From Enterovibrio norvegicus_B (GTDB lineage: Bacteria; Pseudomonadota; Gammaproteobacteria; Enterobacterales; Vibrionaceae), in the NCBI RefSeq assembly GCF_002876705.1, contig NZ_MDAG01000068.1, forward strand, positions 211,129 to 275,128: 64,000 nt of DNA, in the 5' to 3' direction. Positions within the stretch are counted from its first letter, which is position 1, and each line of letters opens with the position of its first letter. A model generated the notes under the pieces. The model was not told where the DNA came from and searched no databases. It worked only from the letters and a program-made list of their open reading frames with translations. A program made the position numbers and the translations under genes. Of this stretch, positions 52,163 to 61,057 are shown piece after piece.

Positions 52163-52672
52163 ATGATATTGAACACATTCATCAAGAGTATTTTTAGAAG
52201 CCGGATATGCAAAAAGCTGAAATGTCACATTGAAATCATGAACTGGTTTCACTTTAAGGGCTATAAGCATTTAGCAAAATATTATGAAAGAAAAATAATA
52301 TATAAGTATGGCTGTCATATCATGCCTGGGGTCGTATTAGATTCATCCACTCACTTGCCACATATCGTAGGAATAGTGATCGGCCGAGGTGTTATCATTG
52401 GCAAGAATGTTTCAATCTTACAAAATGTAACCTTAGGCTCAAGTATTGGCGAAAATTTACGTGGAAGTGATAAAACGATGCCTACAATAGAAGATAATGT
52501 GAAAATATTTTCTGGTGCCGTAGTCTCGGGGAAAATAACAATCGGACGCAATTCATTCATTGGTGCGAATGCAACTGTCACTAAAAACATCCCCCCTAAT
52601 AGCCTGGTTGTGGGATTTAATGTTATAAAGCCACTTCCCGAAAAATTCAAAAATACAAATGAAAACCTATAA
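52163..52672 (+). CDS. Serine O-acetyltransferase-like hexapeptide acyltransferase
   Basis: The 169-residue left-handed beta-helix protein has hexapeptide repeats (VVIGRGVIIGKNVSILQNVTLG, KIFSGAVVSGKITIGRNSFIGANATVTKNIPPNSLVVG), like CysE-type and polysaccharide O-acetyltransferases. The catalytic His of SAT may be in LPHIVGIVIG. The gene is clearly more AT-rich than its surroundings and stands alone, which suggests transfer from another genome, perhaps from a surface-polysaccharide locus. The exact acceptor is unknown. Confidence 0.75.
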   Translation: MILNTFIKSIFRSRICKKLKCHIEIMNWFHFKGYKHLAKYYERKIIYKYGCHIMPGVVLDSSTHLPHIVGIVIGRGVIIGKNVSILQNVTLGSSIGENLRGSDKTMPTIEDNVKIFSGAVVSGKITIGRNSFIGANATVTKNIPPNSLVVGFNVIKPLPEKFKNTNENL

Positions 52673-53700
52673 AAATAGCACTTTATTTTAATTAAATTCG
52701 TATAGGGATAAATTTTAGATACAAAACGTTGATGATTTAGTTTCTAAATTTCTAAAAATAAACCCTATTCATGCAATTACTAGCGCGACGGAAACTCTAA
52801 TACTCGGTGCAATACCTTTTCAGCTCAAATGATGATCTGTCCTATTGCACCTCTTTAATCCCCGAGTAGAAATAAGAGCCTATGGATTACTAACAGCTCT
52901 TCGAGATTGAAAGATATATGCACATAATTTTCTAAAAAATGCCTGCCCCGTTATAAATTTCGAAACCTAAGTGCTATCTTTCGTAAAATTCAACGTAATG
53001 TTAGTTTGTCTATCAACTCAACAAAATGCTGGTAAAAACTGCTGCTCGATGACATTTCTCTCGCAAAAACCGGTAAATAACAGCATTAATTTGTTCTCAG
53101 CTTGGACACCGTTGCAGGTTCACATCGAGTTTGAGTAAATTGTTAGCACATCAGACTTATTGGCACGACGAACCAAAAGTGCGGATTCTTTGACAACAAT
53201 AACTTAGCTACCCAAACAATGGGCAGAATCATTTATCACCAACTTGAACCACGGCTGTATCATAAAAACCTATTTCTAAGCATCTCCCTAGTATTTGGAA
53301 ACAGTATCCACAAAGAAACAGAAAATTGAGTATGTATTAAAACAAGGCCAGCAGGCTAACTTTACGTCATTTTAGACAGTTAAATTCTGGCATTAACAGT
53401 TACAATAACGCGCTCTTTCGCGTGAGTAAGTATCCATACCACGCTAGAACGTTTTCATTCTTGGTCTTTTCTGTCTACTCTTGTGATTCGAACCTCTTCA
53501 ATCCACCTCTCGCCCTATTTTCGCGGGCAATGCGCTAATTCCTCGACTCTAAAGTACAATTAGCTAATGCATGCTGTACAATCTGCTTATCTGATTCCAT
53601 ACAAAATATTCATGCAATTACATTTATGGTGCACAGTTTAAGGTCGAACGACAGGTTCTAGGTTCGAATTATTGCGTGACAGAGAGGGAAAAGAGGCCGT
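52673..53700. other. Long gene-poor AT-rich region
   Basis: The 1,028 bp hold no open frame with ribosome site and protein-like composition. A 21-codon minus-strand frame near 52990-53060 and short plus-strand fragments were inspected and not accepted. The end holds the GntR promoter, with palindrome-like fragments near 53574 (CTGTACAA) and 53600 (CCATACAA). It may be a decayed mobile-element remnant or hold an unrecognised RNA. Confidence 0.5.
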
Positions 53701-54435
53701 ATGACAGGACTCATGAAAACAAACACGAAAAAAGACAAGATGTTAGGGCCAAAGCAAACGCAAGATGACATCGTTTATGGGCATATCTTTGATGCTATTT
53801 TAGAGCAGCGTCTTCCCCCTGGCACCAAACTCAGCGAAGAAGCCATGGGCGAAATTTTCGGTGTCAGTCGTACCATCATTCGTCGTGCCCTATTACGTTT
53901 GTCGGTAGAACAGGTGGTGAGCACACGCCCTAACAGAGGATCAATCGTCGCGTCACCAACCGTTCAGGAAGCACTGCAAATCCTGAAAGCCCGAGAAGTA
54001 ATGGAATTGGCAATCATTGAGCTGGCAGCCGTGCATGCGACAAAAGAGCAAATCGCTAAGTGTCGCGCGTTGGTTTCTGAAGAGCACGAGGCTATTGCTC
54101 AAGGCGACACGGGTCGAAGCATCCGCCTTTCAGGTGAATTTCATATCGAGCTCGCGGCAATGGCGAACAATATTCCCTTGGCGAGTTTTCAGCGCAGTTT
54201 AGTGTCGCAATCTTCTCTGATCATCGCTCTGTACGAATCAAGCAAGCACACTAACTGTTCATTTGACGAACACACCCAATTGCTGGATGCGATAGAAGCC
54301 GGTGATAAGGTTCGGGCTGTAGCGATGATGAAATCACACTTGGAACATATCAAATCTAAATTAAAGTTGGATGAAGATAATCCAGTGAATGATCTTCATG
54401 CGGTTTTCTCTAACGTTGTGAAGAAAAAAGCCTAA
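53701..54435 (+). CDS. GntR-family (FadR subfamily, FCD) regulator
   Basis: The 244-residue protein has an N-terminal winged helix (IFDAILEQRLPPGTKLSEEAMGEIFGVSRTIIRRALLRLSVEQVVSTRPNRGSIVASP) and an all-helical FCD ligand domain with metal-binding-type histidines (GEFHIELAAMA, DEHTQLLDAIEAGDKVRAVAMMKSHLEHI). It sits immediately before the xdhA promoter. The FadR-type target pattern TnGTnnACnA fits the TTGTATACAA palindromes in this cluster, so it is the best candidate regulator; the ligand may be urate, allantoate or glyoxylate. A terminator follows. Confidence 0.9.
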   Translation: MTGLMKTNTKKDKMLGPKQTQDDIVYGHIFDAILEQRLPPGTKLSEEAMGEIFGVSRTIIRRALLRLSVEQVVSTRPNRGSIVASPTVQEALQILKAREVMELAIIELAAVHATKEQIAKCRALVSEEHEAIAQGDTGRSIRLSGEFHIELAAMANNIPLASFQRSLVSQSSLIIALYESSKHTNCSFDEHTQLLDAIEAGDKVRAVAMMKSHLEHIKSKLKLDEDNPVNDLHAVFSNVVKKKA

Positions 54436-54453
54436 CATTTATTCACGTTTGCT

Positions 54454-54498
54454 AAGCCACTGTCTGCTCTCTGCCATAGAGGCCACAGTGGCTTTTTT
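54454..54498 (+). terminator. Terminator of the GntR gene
   Basis: The 10-bp stem AAGCCACTGT / ACAGTGGCTT encloses a 21-nt loop and is followed by TTTT. Confidence 0.85.
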
Positions 54499-54873
54499 AA
54501 GAATTCCCCTTCCTAGTTTTCCTTCCAATTCGGTTAGCACTTCTCAATCAAGTTCCCTTATCGTCTATCAACTAAGTGCCCTTATCGCGCATGCCGCTCT
54601 TCCGCATGAGGGTGACTAAAAAGCTTCCCTAAGCGGATAACGTGGTCATTTTCGGTTTTTTCAACAGTTATTGAAAACGATCAACCTCACACATTGTATA
54701 CAATCCTCCACGCTTAGTATTATAGACAACCCCAACAATACAAATATCTTTATGTTATTTATGAATTTTATCGCCAACCACAAAGGTTGCAGGCTTGTTA
54801 ACTAAAAGTTGACCAATCAGTCAGGTTTCATTAAGTTTGAATCAATGGATAGCCAAAACTTGCTGGAGGCAAC
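54499..54873. promoter_or_regulatory. xdhA upstream region
   Basis: The region holds TTGTATACAA at 54694-54703 and the xdhA ribosome site TGGAGG. No coding sequence was seen. Confidence 0.6.
54694..54703. promoter_or_regulatory. TTGTATACAA operator candidate (xdhA)
   Basis: A perfect palindrome identical to the puuE and gcl sites, extended to ATTGTATACAAT as at gcl. It lies 170 bp before the xdhA start codon. Confidence 0.68.
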
Positions 54874-56358
54874 GTGATCCGTTTTCTACTCAATCAAACA
54901 TTACGTGAAGAATCGTCCATCTCACCGAATATGACGGTCTTAAATTACCTTCGTGAACACATAGCGAAAACCGGCACCAAGGAAGGGTGTGGTTCAGGCG
55001 ATTGCGGTGCATGCACCGTGGTGTTAGGGGAAGTGGTAGACGGAATCTTGTCCTACCGAAGTGTTAACGCATGTTTAACGTTTGTCTCTGCGCTTCATGG
55101 CAAGCAACTCATCACCGTTGAAGATCTGAGAGATAGAAAGGCACTTCATCCTGTTCAACAGGCCATTGTCGAACACCATGGCAGTCAATGTGGTTTTTGC
55201 ACACCCGGCTTTATCATGTCGATGTTCGCGCTAACCAAAAATAAGCCAAACGCAGACAAAGAAGAAACCTACGAAGCACTCGCTGGAAACCTCTGTCGAT
55301 GCACGGGTTACCGACCCATCGTCGAGGCTGCATTGTCTCTTAGCCAGAACCAGCCTATTCGCGATCAGTTTGCTGAGTTGGAGAAAGAGACCATTGCACG
55401 TCTTTCCAACATCGCTCCACCTGACTTGGAGCATCAATTTGACGGGAAATCTGCATTTACCCCGCAAAACAGCGATGAATTAGCGGATGTATTGCTTTCC
55501 CACCCTAACGCCAAACTATTAGCTGGCGGCACAGATTTGGCCCTTGAGGTGACGCAGTTTTATCGTGACATTGATGAACTGATTTACGTCGGTCAGGTCA
55601 ATGACATCAAAGTGGTGAAAGAGACGGATACACACATTGAGATCGGAGCAAATGTGCCTTTGACCGATGTCTACTCTGCGCTCACGCTGCACTATCCGGA
55701 TTTCGGTACCTTGATCCAGCGCTTTGCGTCTTTGCAGATCCGCAACCAAGGCACTGTCGGTGGCAATATAGCCAATGCATCTCCCATTGGAGACGCGCCC
55801 CCACTGTTGATAGCGCTTGGTGCATCTATCACGCTTCGACGCGGAGACACAGTCAGAGATATCCTGCTTGAAGATTTCTTCAAAGGTTACAAAGTCACCG
55901 CGCTTCAGCCATCTGAATTTATTCACACCATTCGCATCCCCAAGCCGCAAACAAATCAAACGTTCAAAGCCTACAAGATATCTAAACGTTTTGACGACGA
56001 CATCTCTGCCGTGTGTGGTGCCTTTCACCTGACGTTTGGAAACGATGCTGATAGTGACGTTGTCATAGGTGTGCGTATTGCGTTTGGTGGTATGGCAGCA
56101 ACGCCAGCCAGAGCGACAAACAGTGAACAAGCTTTACTTGGCAAGCCGCTTTCAATCAACAGCATTCACGCAGCAATGGCAGCCCTTGAACAAGACTTTG
56201 CGCCCATCACCGATTTTCGCGCAAGTAAAGAATATCGATTGGAAACCGCTGCCAACCTTTTGTATCGCATGTATGCAGAACGCCGAGTCGCAAGCCATGC
56301 AGACAGTGCCAAGTCAGGTAACGCAATAGCAACGAGGGTTATTCATCATGTCTCGTAA
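54874..56358 (+). CDS. xdhA: Xanthine dehydrogenase small subunit (Fe-S and FAD)
   Basis: The 494-residue subunit has two [2Fe-2S] domains: plant-type cysteines in KEGCGSGDCGACTVV and the helical pair CGFCTPGFIMSM...CRCTGYRPI. The FAD domain follows (AKLLAGGTDLALEVTQFYRDI, NQGTVGGNIANASPIGD). It starts at GTG with TGGAGG upstream. It passes electrons from the molybdenum subunit to NAD. It overlaps xdhB by 11 bp. Confidence 0.96.
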   Translation: MIRFLLNQTLREESSISPNMTVLNYLREHIAKTGTKEGCGSGDCGACTVVLGEVVDGILSYRSVNACLTFVSALHGKQLITVEDLRDRKALHPVQQAIVEHHGSQCGFCTPGFIMSMFALTKNKPNADKEETYEALAGNLCRCTGYRPIVEAALSLSQNQPIRDQFAELEKETIARLSNIAPPDLEHQFDGKSAFTPQNSDELADVLLSHPNAKLLAGGTDLALEVTQFYRDIDELIYVGQVNDIKVVKETDTHIEIGANVPLTDVYSALTLHYPDFGTLIQRFASLQIRNQGTVGGNIANASPIGDAPPLLIALGASITLRRGDTVRDILLEDFFKGYKVTALQPSEFIHTIRIPKPQTNQTFKAYKISKRFDDDISAVCGAFHLTFGNDADSDVVIGVRIAFGGMAATPARATNSEQALLGKPLSINSIHAAMAALEQDFAPITDFRASKEYRLETAANLLYRMYAERRVASHADSAKSGNAIATRVIHHVS

Positions 56359-58753
56359 AACATCACCATCAATGACATTAGAAGAAATGTCAGCACAGGC
56401 GAAACAAGATCTCGCAACGGGTGTGGGTAAATCTGTGAAGCATGAGAGTGCTGAGAAACAAGTATCTGGTGAAGCGCTGTACATTGATGATCGTGGCGAG
56501 TTTCCTAATCAGCTGCATGTTTACGCTTTGATGAGCCCGCACGCGCACGCCACCATTACACACCTCGATGTATCGCCCTGTTATGCGATTGACGGGGTTC
56601 ATACCGTGCTTACCGCCGAAGATATTCCCGGTGAGCTTGATATCGGCCCCATTCTTCCTGGTGATCCTTTGCTTGCAGATGGAAACGTCGTGTACGTGGG
56701 CCAACCTCTTATCGCCGTTGCCGCAGACAGCTTAGAAAACGCCCGGAAAGGCGCACAAGCAGCGATTGTCGAATACAGTGAGCTACCTGCGGCGCTGGAT
56801 GTTGAACAAGCACTGGCTCAAAAACTGTTCGTGACAGACAGCCACCAGCAAAAACGGGGGGATTCGGAAAATGCTATCGCAAACGCACCACACCAAATAG
56901 AAGGTGCATTACACATCGGTGGTCAGGAGCACTTCTATCTTGAAACCCAAGTGTCGAGCGTTGTTCCTACCGAAGACGGTGGTGTGATTGTGTATTGCTC
57001 CACGCAGAACCCTACAGAAGTACAAAAGCTCGTCGGATCGGTATTGAGCATTCCCATGCACAAAGTGCTGATCGACATGCGTCGAATGGGCGGTGGTTTT
57101 GGAGGCAAAGAAACCCAAGCAGCTGGTCCAGCTTGTATCGCAGCAGTCATTGCGGTGCAAACAGGTCGCCCTGTGAAGTTCCGTTTACCACGTCGTGAAG
57201 ACATGATGATGACGGGCAAGCGCCACCCCTTCTACAACCAATACAAAGTGGGTTTCAATGATGATGGTCTAATCGAAGGCATTGAGATTATTGTATCGGG
57301 CAACGCAGGGCATTCTCCAGACTTGTCGCGATCTATCGTCGATCGTGCGATGTTTCATTCAGACAATGCGTATTTCCTCAACAATGCCACGGTGACTGGC
57401 CATTGCGTGAAAACCAACACAGCATCTAACACTGCCTACCGTGGTTTTGGTGGCCCGCAAGGCATGATGACCATTGAGCATGTGATGGATACCATTGCTT
57501 ACCATCTTAAGAAAGACCCGCTCGACGTCCGCAAGATCAATTACTACGCCGACAACGAACGGGACGAAACACATTACTTCCAAAAGGTGGAAGACAACTT
57601 CATTCAGGACATGACGGAAGAACTTGAAGCGTCCTGTGAGTATCAAGCACGCCGCACCGCCATTGCCGAGTTCAATGCGGAAAACCCACTGTTGAAGAAA
57701 GGCATCGCCCTCACCCCGGTGAAGTTCGGCATCTCGTTTACTGCAACCTTTCTCAATCAGGCAGGCGCACTTGTCACTGTGTATACCGATGGCAGCATTT
57801 CGCTCAACCATGGCGGGACAGAGATGGGCCAAGGTTTAAACACCAAGGTCGCACAGATTGTGGCGGAAACCTTCAGCGTGAATATCGACACCATTCAGTG
57901 CACGGCAACCAATACCGAAAAAGTCCCGAACACATCGCCCACGGCGGCATCATCAGGCACTGACCTCAATGGTAAAGCAGCACAAAACGCCGCACTGACA
58001 ATCAAACAGCGCATGGTGGATTTTGCCAGCAGCCATTTCAAGGTTGCACCAGATACAATTCATTTTAGTAACGGCATCGTTTCGTGCGGCGACAAAGCCA
58101 CCATGACGTTTGCGGATTTTGCAGAACTCTGTTGGTTTAATCAGATTTCATTGGCTTCTACTGGTTTCCACCGCACACCGAAAATTTACTACGATCATGA
58201 CGCGGCGCGCGGACGCCCCTTCTACTATTTCGCGTGGGGTGTTTCCTGTTCAGAAGTGCTTATAGACACCCTCACCGGTGAATACAAAGTGCTGCGTGTT
58301 GATGTTCTTCATGATGTCGGTGCGTCTCTCAACCCCGCCATAGATATAGGCCAAGTTGAAGGTGGCTTTATTCAAGGTATGGGTTGGCTCACCACCGAAG
58401 AGTTAGTGTGGAATGATGCCGGCCAACTCATGACAAGTGGCCCCGCCAGTTACAAGATCCCAGCCATTGCAGACACCCCTGAGATATTTAATGTGAATCT
58501 GGTGGAAAATCGCACCAATCCTGAAGACACGGTGTTCCACTCCAAGGCGGTGGGTGAACCGCCGTTTATGCTCGCCATTTCTGTCTGGAGTGCCCTTCGC
58601 GACGCAGTAAATAGCGTTTCTGAAAACGGAGAAGTTCCCTATCTCGCTGCGCCCGCGACACCTGAGCAGGTCTATAACGCGATCAAGCGTGTTCGCAAAG
58701 GAAAACGTCCGACGGAATTTCCGCTTTTCGAAGACACCTTGGCGACAAAATAA
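56348..58753 (+). CDS. xdhB: Xanthine dehydrogenase molybdopterin subunit
   Basis: The 801-residue subunit starts with GKSVKHESAEKQVSGEALYIDD. It has the molybdenum-site stretches GGQEHFYLETQ, RMGGGFGGKETQA, AYRGFGGPQGM and catalytic Glu in KAVGEPPFMLAISV. It oxidises hypoxanthine to xanthine and urate. It is in the operon xdhA-xdhB-xdhC-guaD. Confidence 0.96.
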   Translation: MSRKTSPSMTLEEMSAQAKQDLATGVGKSVKHESAEKQVSGEALYIDDRGEFPNQLHVYALMSPHAHATITHLDVSPCYAIDGVHTVLTAEDIPGELDIGPILPGDPLLADGNVVYVGQPLIAVAADSLENARKGAQAAIVEYSELPAALDVEQALAQKLFVTDSHQQKRGDSENAIANAPHQIEGALHIGGQEHFYLETQVSSVVPTEDGGVIVYCSTQNPTEVQKLVGSVLSIPMHKVLIDMRRMGGGFGGKETQAAGPACIAAVIAVQTGRPVKFRLPRREDMMMTGKRHPFYNQYKVGFNDDGLIEGIEIIVSGNAGHSPDLSRSIVDRAMFHSDNAYFLNNATVTGHCVKTNTASNTAYRGFGGPQGMMTIEHVMDTIAYHLKKDPLDVRKINYYADNERDETHYFQKVEDNFIQDMTEELEASCEYQARRTAIAEFNAENPLLKKGIALTPVKFGISFTATFLNQAGALVTVYTDGSISLNHGGTEMGQGLNTKVAQIVAETFSVNIDTIQCTATNTEKVPNTSPTAASSGTDLNGKAAQNAALTIKQRMVDFASSHFKVAPDTIHFSNGIVSCGDKATMTFADFAELCWFNQISLASTGFHRTPKIYYDHDAARGRPFYYFAWGVSCSEVLIDTLTGEYKVLRVDVLHDVGASLNPAIDIGQVEGGFIQGMGWLTTEELVWNDAGQLMTSGPASYKIPAIADTPEIFNVNLVENRTNPEDTVFHSKAVGEPPFMLAISVWSALRDAVNSVSENGEVPYLAAPATPEQVYNAIKRVRKGKRPTEFPLFEDTLATK

Positions 58754-58762
58754 GGAGGCCAT

Positions 58763-59632
58763 ATGTTTAAAGACAACTGGATCCAAGCACTCGCGCAATT
58801 TGAAACCCAAGGCACACCTTGCGTCATGGTGACCGTCCTCGAAGACAAAGGTTCTGTGCCACGCGGGGCTGGGACAAAGATGCTCGTCACTGAGGAAGAT
58901 GTGATCGCAACCATTGGTGGCGGACACTTAGAGCACATTGCAATGAAGACAGCGCGCGAGATGCTCATCAATGCAGACACCGACATGAAGGTGGAACAAT
59001 TTAACCTTGGTGCACGACTTGGCCAATGTTGTGGTGGCATGGTAACGCTCAGCTTTGAACCCATTGGGCAGCCTCGGCATGTACTCGCCGTCTTTGGTGC
59101 GGGCCATGTTGCCAAGGCACTCATTCCCATTCTGGCCACCTTGCCTTTCAAGGTGTATTGGATAGACGAGCGTGAAGCGCAATTTCCCAATCACATACCC
59201 AGTAATGTTGAAAAATGGGCAACGGACGATCCTGTCGCAGAGGTCTCTTCTTTACCTGAAAACGCGATGTATCTTGTACTTACACATAATCATCAGCTTG
59301 ATTTCGATCTCGCACGCGCCATTCTTAAACGGGGCGATAGCCGTTATTTCGGCATGATAGGTTCACTCTCTAAGCGCAAACGCTTCGATTACAGATTGCT
59401 TGAACGTGGGTTTTCTCAAGACGCCGTCAATACCATGATTTGCCCCATTGGTAATGCATCGGTCAAAGGCAAGCACCCTGCAGAAATTGCGGTGTCTGTG
59501 GCGGGAGAACTTATCGCTTGCTACCAAGGTGAAACTATCGGCAGTAAACGTCCAACCACCAGCACGAACAACGACAGTCAAGAACACGACGTAACGCGAC
59601 CACCAATCGAACCGCTTAAACTCAAGGCGTAA
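58763..59632 (+). CDS. xdhC: Xanthine dehydrogenase accessory protein
   Basis: The 289-residue protein has the XdhC_CoxI motif VTVLEDKGSVPRGAGTKMLV, a conserved GQCCGG, and a C-terminal Rossmann-like region (LAVFGAGHVAKALIPILATLPF, GMIGSLSKRKRF). XdhC binds and sulfurates the molybdenum cofactor before insertion into XdhB. It lies 9 bp after xdhB; AAGGAGG precedes the ATG. Confidence 0.95.
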   Translation: MFKDNWIQALAQFETQGTPCVMVTVLEDKGSVPRGAGTKMLVTEEDVIATIGGGHLEHIAMKTAREMLINADTDMKVEQFNLGARLGQCCGGMVTLSFEPIGQPRHVLAVFGAGHVAKALIPILATLPFKVYWIDEREAQFPNHIPSNVEKWATDDPVAEVSSLPENAMYLVLTHNHQLDFDLARAILKRGDSRYFGMIGSLSKRKRFDYRLLERGFSQDAVNTMICPIGNASVKGKHPAEIAVSVAGELIACYQGETIGSKRPTTSTNNDSQEHDVTRPPIEPLKLKA

Positions 59633-59649
59633 CAAGGAAGTCATCCAGA

Positions 59650-60972
59650 ATGAAAGATCCCAAAACACGCTCTACCTATGCCTTTCGCGCCGCCATACTT
59701 CATAGCTTGGGAAACCCAACGGAGCGAGGCTTGGAAGAATCGTATGCATATTTCGACGATGGGATTTTAGTTGTTGCCGATGGGCATGTTATTCGGGTTG
59801 GAGATGCCAAAGACATTCTTCCCACGCTGGACGATTCGGTCACACTGACCACATTTGAAAACAAACTCATTACACCCGGTTTTATTGATACCCATATCCA
59901 CTATCCGCAAACAGGCATGATCGCCGCCTATGGCGAACAACTTTTGGATTGGCTAAACAACTACACCTTTCCCGAAGAAAAGCGCTTTAAAGATATCGAG
60001 TATGCCCGCAAGGTTGCCGTTCAGTTTTTGGATGAGCTAGCGCGTAATGGAACAACATCCGCACTGGTGTTTGGCACCGTGCACAAAGAATCTGTCGATG
60101 TGTTTTTCCAAGAAGCCGAGAAACGCAACCTGCGCATGATTGCCGGAAAGGTGTTGATGGACAGAAATGCCCCCGAAGATCTCACCGACACCCCCGAATC
60201 CGGCTATGCGGACAGCAAAGCCTTGATTGAGAAATGGCACAACAAAGGACGACTTCACTACGCAGTGACTCCCCGTTTTGCACCCACCAGTACATCGGAA
60301 CAATTGACCTTGGCAGGAAAGCTACTGCAAGAATACCCCGATGTTTACCTGCACACGCATCTTTCAGAAAATCCGTCGGAAATTGCATGGGTTCAGGAAT
60401 TATTCCCAGACAGCGACAACTATCTTGATGTGTACGATCAGCACGGATTGCTCTCCTCTCGTTCCATTTTCGCGCACGGTGTTCACCTGTGTGATAGCGA
60501 ATGTCAGCGCCTTTCAGATACAGGATCAGCAATTGCATTCTGCCCTACCTCAAACCTCTTTCTCGGCTCTGGGTTGTTTCCTTTAAATGATATGGAAGCC
60601 AGAGGCATTAAAGTGGGCATGGGCACAGATGTCGGCGCGGGTACAAGCTTTTCGTTACTGCAAACCATGAGCGAAGCCTACAAGGTGATGCAGCTACAAG
60701 GCGAAAAACTTCACCCACTCAAATCCCTTTATCAAGCCACGTTAGGCGGTGCGAAAGCATTGTCGATTGATGAACACGTAGGAAACTTTGAAGCAGGGAA
60801 AGAAGCGGACTTTGTTGTGCTCGACCTCCACGCAACGCAGTTGATGAAATTCCGCATGGAACACACGCACTCGTTAGAGGACCAGCTGTTTGTGTTGATG
60901 ACCCTCGGGGATGATCGGGCCGTCGCGCACACCTATTCATACGGGCATTGTGTGTACAGCAAAACGTCTTGA
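59650..60972 (+). CDS. guaD: Guanine deaminase
   Basis: The 440-residue amidohydrolase (E. coli 439) has metal motif PGFIDTHIHYPQTGMIAAYGEQLLDWLNNYTFP and VTPRFAPTSTSEQL. His ligands lie in LHTHLSENPSEIAWV and FAHGVHLCD, with the Asp in VGMGTDVGAGTSFS. It converts guanine to xanthine, the substrate of the upstream enzyme. It is the last gene of the xdh operon, 17 bp after xdhC, and has a strong terminator. Confidence 0.96.
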   Translation: MKDPKTRSTYAFRAAILHSLGNPTERGLEESYAYFDDGILVVADGHVIRVGDAKDILPTLDDSVTLTTFENKLITPGFIDTHIHYPQTGMIAAYGEQLLDWLNNYTFPEEKRFKDIEYARKVAVQFLDELARNGTTSALVFGTVHKESVDVFFQEAEKRNLRMIAGKVLMDRNAPEDLTDTPESGYADSKALIEKWHNKGRLHYAVTPRFAPTSTSEQLTLAGKLLQEYPDVYLHTHLSENPSEIAWVQELFPDSDNYLDVYDQHGLLSSRSIFAHGVHLCDSECQRLSDTGSAIAFCPTSNLFLGSGLFPLNDMEARGIKVGMGTDVGAGTSFSLLQTMSEAYKVMQLQGEKLHPLKSLYQATLGGAKALSIDEHVGNFEAGKEADFVVLDLHATQLMKFRMEHTHSLEDQLFVLMTLGDDRAVAHTYSYGHCVYSKTS

Positions 60973-61006
60973 TGTTTTGATCTCAGCTACACGCTGCCTG
61001 AAACTG

Positions 61007-61037
61007 AAAACGGGGTGCCATTCAGGCACCCCGTTTT
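61007..61037. terminator. Bidirectional terminator between guaD and the GH81 gene
   Basis: A perfect 13-bp stem AAAACGGGGTGCC / GGCACCCCGTTTT with loop ATTCA has A and T tracts on both sides. It serves both convergent genes. Confidence 0.93.
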
Positions 61038-61057
61038 GGTTTATCACTATATGATGT

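Noticed and set aside
52990..53160. Short minus-strand frames suggesting a transposase end.
   Set aside because: Three different frames each give only 20-35 codons, with no conserved transposase motif and no terminal inverted repeats.
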